From assembly GCA_049969935.1 (NCBI GenBank), contig JBMFNX010000044.1, positions 1 through 7,721 of the forward strand: a DNA stretch of 7,721 nt, in the 5' to 3' direction. Positions 5,764 to 7,721 of the stretch are shown one piece after another. The first letter of the stretch is position 1; each line of letters begins with the position of its first letter. The stretch comes from JACIWG01 sp049969935. GTDB taxonomy: Archaea > Thermoproteota > Nitrososphaeria > JACIWG01. The notes beneath the pieces were generated by a model. The model was given only the letters and a program-made list of their open reading frames with translations. It was not told where the DNA came from and did not search any database. The position numbers and the translations under genes were made by a program.

Positions 5764-7212
5764 ATGCGACAACTTTTTCTCGGACTTGATGTTGGCACAA
5801 AAAATGTGAAAGCAATTTTGTTGTCAAGTGATGGTGTTGTTGTCGAAAAATCTTCTGTCCCAGTATATGATCTACTGCTTCAGCCTGAAGAAGATTTTTC
5901 AGAGAGAAATCCTAGAGCTCTGTGGGAAAGGGTGAAGGAGACATTATCACGTTTAAAGTTCTTGAATAAAGTTTCAGGGATATGTGTTGATGGAACAAGC
6001 GGTACCATACTGTTGATTGATAGGGATGGAAGGGAAATGTGTAATTTGATAATGTATAATGATAGCAGGGGAAAGGATGAAGTTACAGAATTAAGGGAAA
6101 AAAGTTCGGCTGCAAAAGAATTTGAAAAATACTTGCCTCTAGCACCTCAGCTTGTAGTGCCAAAGCTTATGTGGTTAAAAAAGAATTTCAGAGAATTTAA
6201 CAGAACATACAAGGTTCTCCACGAAAGCGACTACATAGTGTTCAAGCTTTCAGGAGAAATTGCCACCTCCTCAAATGTTGCAGGCAAATCTCACGCCCTC
6301 CTAGATGGGAAAGGCTACTTAAAAGAAGTCTATGATGATGTTGGTATTCCATTAGAGATAATGCCGGAAATTAAGCCGATAGGGGCCGTTGTCGGATATT
6401 CGAGTGAGAAGATGGAAGAGCTAGGTGTACCAAGAGGCACACCAATAGTAAACGGTGTCACAGACGCAACAGCGGGAGACGTAACTTCCGGAGCATTAAA
6501 CCCTGGGCAGGCCAGCTGCACAATAGGCACATCCCTAACAGTACATGCTGTCACAGACAAAATAGTTCCAGACGAACATGGAAGATTCTATTACAAAACA
6601 TATGTTAACAATTCATATTTAGCTGGAGGCTTCACCAACGCTGGAACAACTGCAATAGACACGGTAAGCAAAATAATGAAAATGAGCTTAAACGAGCTGA
6701 CGGAGGCAGCGAAAACTGTTCCACCAGGCTGCGAGGGACTAATAGCCTGTACCGAATGGTTTGGAGTTAGAGTCCCAAAGTCATATCCGCAGGTTAAAGG
6801 CTTCATCTTTGGCATGACAGAAAAAAATACGAGCCCGGCACACATATTCAGAAGCCTACTGGAAGGAGGCGCCATAGCACTTAAGCTTATGCTTTCAGCT
6901 GTGGAAGAAGTAACTGGAACAACCTTCTACGACTTGAGAGCAAGCGGAGGTGCAACAAAGAATATACTACTAATGCAAATAGTCTCTGATGCAGTAGGCA
7001 AAAGCGTAAAGGTTGTAGAAGAACCAGACTCCGCATTAGGCTCCGCAATCATCGCAGCATGTAAAATAAGCAAGCAAGACCTAAACATGCTAGTCGCCAA
7101 AACGGTAAAAATCAAAACAAAAATCGAGCCAAACATCGAAAACAAGTCTATATACAACAGCCTGGCAGAAAAGTACAAGAAGCTAATACAAACTTTAGCA
7201 TCTATAAGTTAA
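5764..7212 (+). CDS. FGGY-family pentulose kinase, D-ribulokinase/xylulokinase-like
   Basis: ATP-dependent sugar kinase, 482 residues, of usual FGGY length. Seen: phosphate-1 loop LGLDVGTKNVKA (6-17), CVDGTSGTILLID (74-86) and MYND (97-100) in the substrate domain, probable catalytic base D234 in NGVTDATAGD, IGTSLTV (254-260), GGFTNAGT (288-295), FRSLLEGGAIALK (362-374), RASGGATKN (392-400) and EPDSALGSAIIAA (420-432). The GTSGT variant in the N-terminal domain resembles, from memory, the xylulokinase-like proteins shown to be D-ribulose kinases. D-ribulose to D-ribulose-5-phosphate is therefore the preferred reading, with D-xylulose as the main alternative. ATG 5764 is chosen because it directly begins the conserved fold and has correct TATA spacing. 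It is distinct from the RhaB-type kinase in the same window. Its divergent pairing with RuBisCO hints at a role around ribulose phosphates. Coding-strand composition shifts strongly from T/G-rich at the 5' end to A/C-rich at the 3' end. A short T-run (7223-7226) follows the gene. Confidence 0.88.
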   Translation: MRQLFLGLDVGTKNVKAILLSSDGVVVEKSSVPVYDLLLQPEEDFSERNPRALWERVKETLSRLKFLNKVSGICVDGTSGTILLIDRDGREMCNLIMYNDSRGKDEVTELREKSSAAKEFEKYLPLAPQLVVPKLMWLKKNFREFNRTYKVLHESDYIVFKLSGEIATSSNVAGKSHALLDGKGYLKEVYDDVGIPLEIMPEIKPIGAVVGYSSEKMEELGVPRGTPIVNGVTDATAGDVTSGALNPGQASCTIGTSLTVHAVTDKIVPDEHGRFYYKTYVNNSYLAGGFTNAGTTAIDTVSKIMKMSLNELTEAAKTVPPGCEGLIACTEWFGVRVPKSYPQVKGFIFGMTEKNTSPAHIFRSLLEGGAIALKLMLSAVEEVTGTTFYDLRASGGATKNILLMQIVSDAVGKSVKVVEEPDSALGSAIIAACKISKQDLNMLVAKTVKIKTKIEPNIENKSIYNSLAEKYKKLIQTLASIS

Positions 7213-7276
7213 ATAGACTAGCTTTTACTATATTTGCATTTCATTTATGCCTCAACAAACCACATTAAAAGAAAAC

Positions 7277-7286
7277 CTTATACAAT
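7277..7286 (+). promoter_or_regulatory. Candidate TATA box of the ParB-like gene
   Basis: CTTATACAAT is centred about 24 bp before the GTG at 7305. There is no Shine-Dalgarno upstream of that GTG, so a leaderless mRNA would fit. The match to the archaeal consensus is moderate. Confidence 0.4.
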
Positions 7287-7304
7287 CCTTTCACGTATGC
7301 TCTT

Positions 7305-7721
7305 GTGTTGGGCTCAAGTCCGCTTTCAGGCTTCATAGAGGAACTTGAAGTATATAGAATTCATTCTCCAAAGTATTCTTTGAGAAGTGACCTTGGCCGG
7401 TTGGATGAGCTTATCACATCCATTGAGGAGAAGGGTTTGCTTGAGCCCATCGTTGTCAGGCCTGTAGAAGATGGCTTTGAGGTTGTAGCCGGATGCAGGA
7501 GGCTTGAAGCCTGCAAAAGGCTGGGGTGGAGGAAGATACCATGCCATATTATAGAATTGGATGACAGGGAAGCGTATGAAGTGTCCCTTATAGAGAACCT
7601 TCAGCATAAGACATTGGACCCTATAGAGGAGGCTCTGGCATTTAAAAGGTATGTTGATGAATATGGTTGGGGAGGCATGTCCGAGCTGGCGAGAAGGGTC
7701 GGCAAGAGTGTACAGTATGTG
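7305..7721 (+). CDS. ParB/RepB/Spo0J-family protein, partial (C-terminus beyond right edge)
   Basis: 139 residues of the N-terminal ParB/Sulfiredoxin-like nucleotide-binding domain are visible. Seen: LDELITSIEEKGLLEPIVVRP (33-53), VVAGCRRLEACKRLG (60-74) containing the GxxRxxA CTP-binding motif at 63-69, IENLQHKTLDPIEEA (96-110), and the start of the DNA-binding helix-turn-helix, MSELARRVGKSVQYV (125-139), at the edge. In bacteria such proteins are CTP-switched clamps in chromosome or plasmid partition. Archaeal members are known but mostly uncharacterised, and may act as transcription factors or nucleoid proteins. No in-frame ATG precedes the domain: the frame is open from 7269 and GTG 7305 is chosen for its TATA spacing, with TTG 7308 as the alternative. 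Its codon use is G/T-rich, unlike the A/C-rich end of the preceding kinase gene. No functional link to the sugar genes is evident, and no ParA is visible. Confidence 0.88.
   Translation, partial: MLGSSPLSGFIEELEVYRIHSPKYSLRSDLGRLDELITSIEEKGLLEPIVVRPVEDGFEVVAGCRRLEACKRLGWRKIPCHIIELDDREAYEVSLIENLQHKTLDPIEEALAFKRYVDEYGWGGMSELARRVGKSVQYV

Noticed and set aside
7247..7348. 33-residue plus-strand ORF starting at ATG between the kinase and the ParB-like gene
   Set aside because: No recognisable product, no well-placed TATA box or Shine-Dalgarno, and it overlaps the ParB-like gene start in another frame.
7326..7607. 93-codon minus-strand reading frame
   Set aside because: Antisense to the ParB domain, whose motifs are unmistakable on the plus strand.

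Overview
The window looks like chromosomal DNA of an archaeon, probably a thermophilic or subsurface Thermoproteota-type lineage; the exact lineage cannot be fixed from this piece. Three things point there. One gene is an archaeal Form III-type RuBisCO. Promoters have archaeal TATA boxes about 25 bp ahead of start codons, giving leaderless or nearly leaderless mRNAs. Shine-Dalgarno sites appear only on the two downstream genes of the leftward cluster. The sequence is AT-rich, densely coding, and shows no RNA genes, CRISPR arrays or insertion sequences.

Left part (1-3561, all minus strand, transcribed right to left): a RhaB-family ketose kinase, then a galactose-mutarotase-fold protein of the DUF4380 type, then an L-fucose isomerase-family protein that runs off the left edge. 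Divergent from the kinase is a class II L-fuculose-1-phosphate aldolase (3674-4330, plus). Together these form an almost textbook upper pathway for L-fucose or a related 6-deoxyhexose or pentose: anomer interconversion, isomerisation to the 2-ketose, 1-phosphorylation, and retro-aldol cleavage to DHAP plus an aldehyde (lactaldehyde from fucose, glycolaldehyde from D-arabinose). The kinase is of the rhamnulokinase type rather than FucK.

Right part: a RuBisCO large subunit with every catalytic residue I could check intact (4386-5681, minus) is divergent from a second FGGY kinase resembling D-ribulokinase/xylulokinase (5764-7212, plus). The two share an 82-bp intergenic region with paired repeats. 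The 5' part of a ParB/Spo0J-family gene (7305 to the right edge, plus) closes the window.

The most interesting reading is metabolic. Fucose isomerases commonly also convert D-arabinose to D-ribulose. A 5-kinase (second FGGY protein) and a 1-kinase (RhaB type) acting on D-ribulose could in principle build ribulose-1,5-bisphosphate for the neighbouring RuBisCO without phosphoribulokinase or the AMP pathway. That is an inference from gene content and needs biochemistry.
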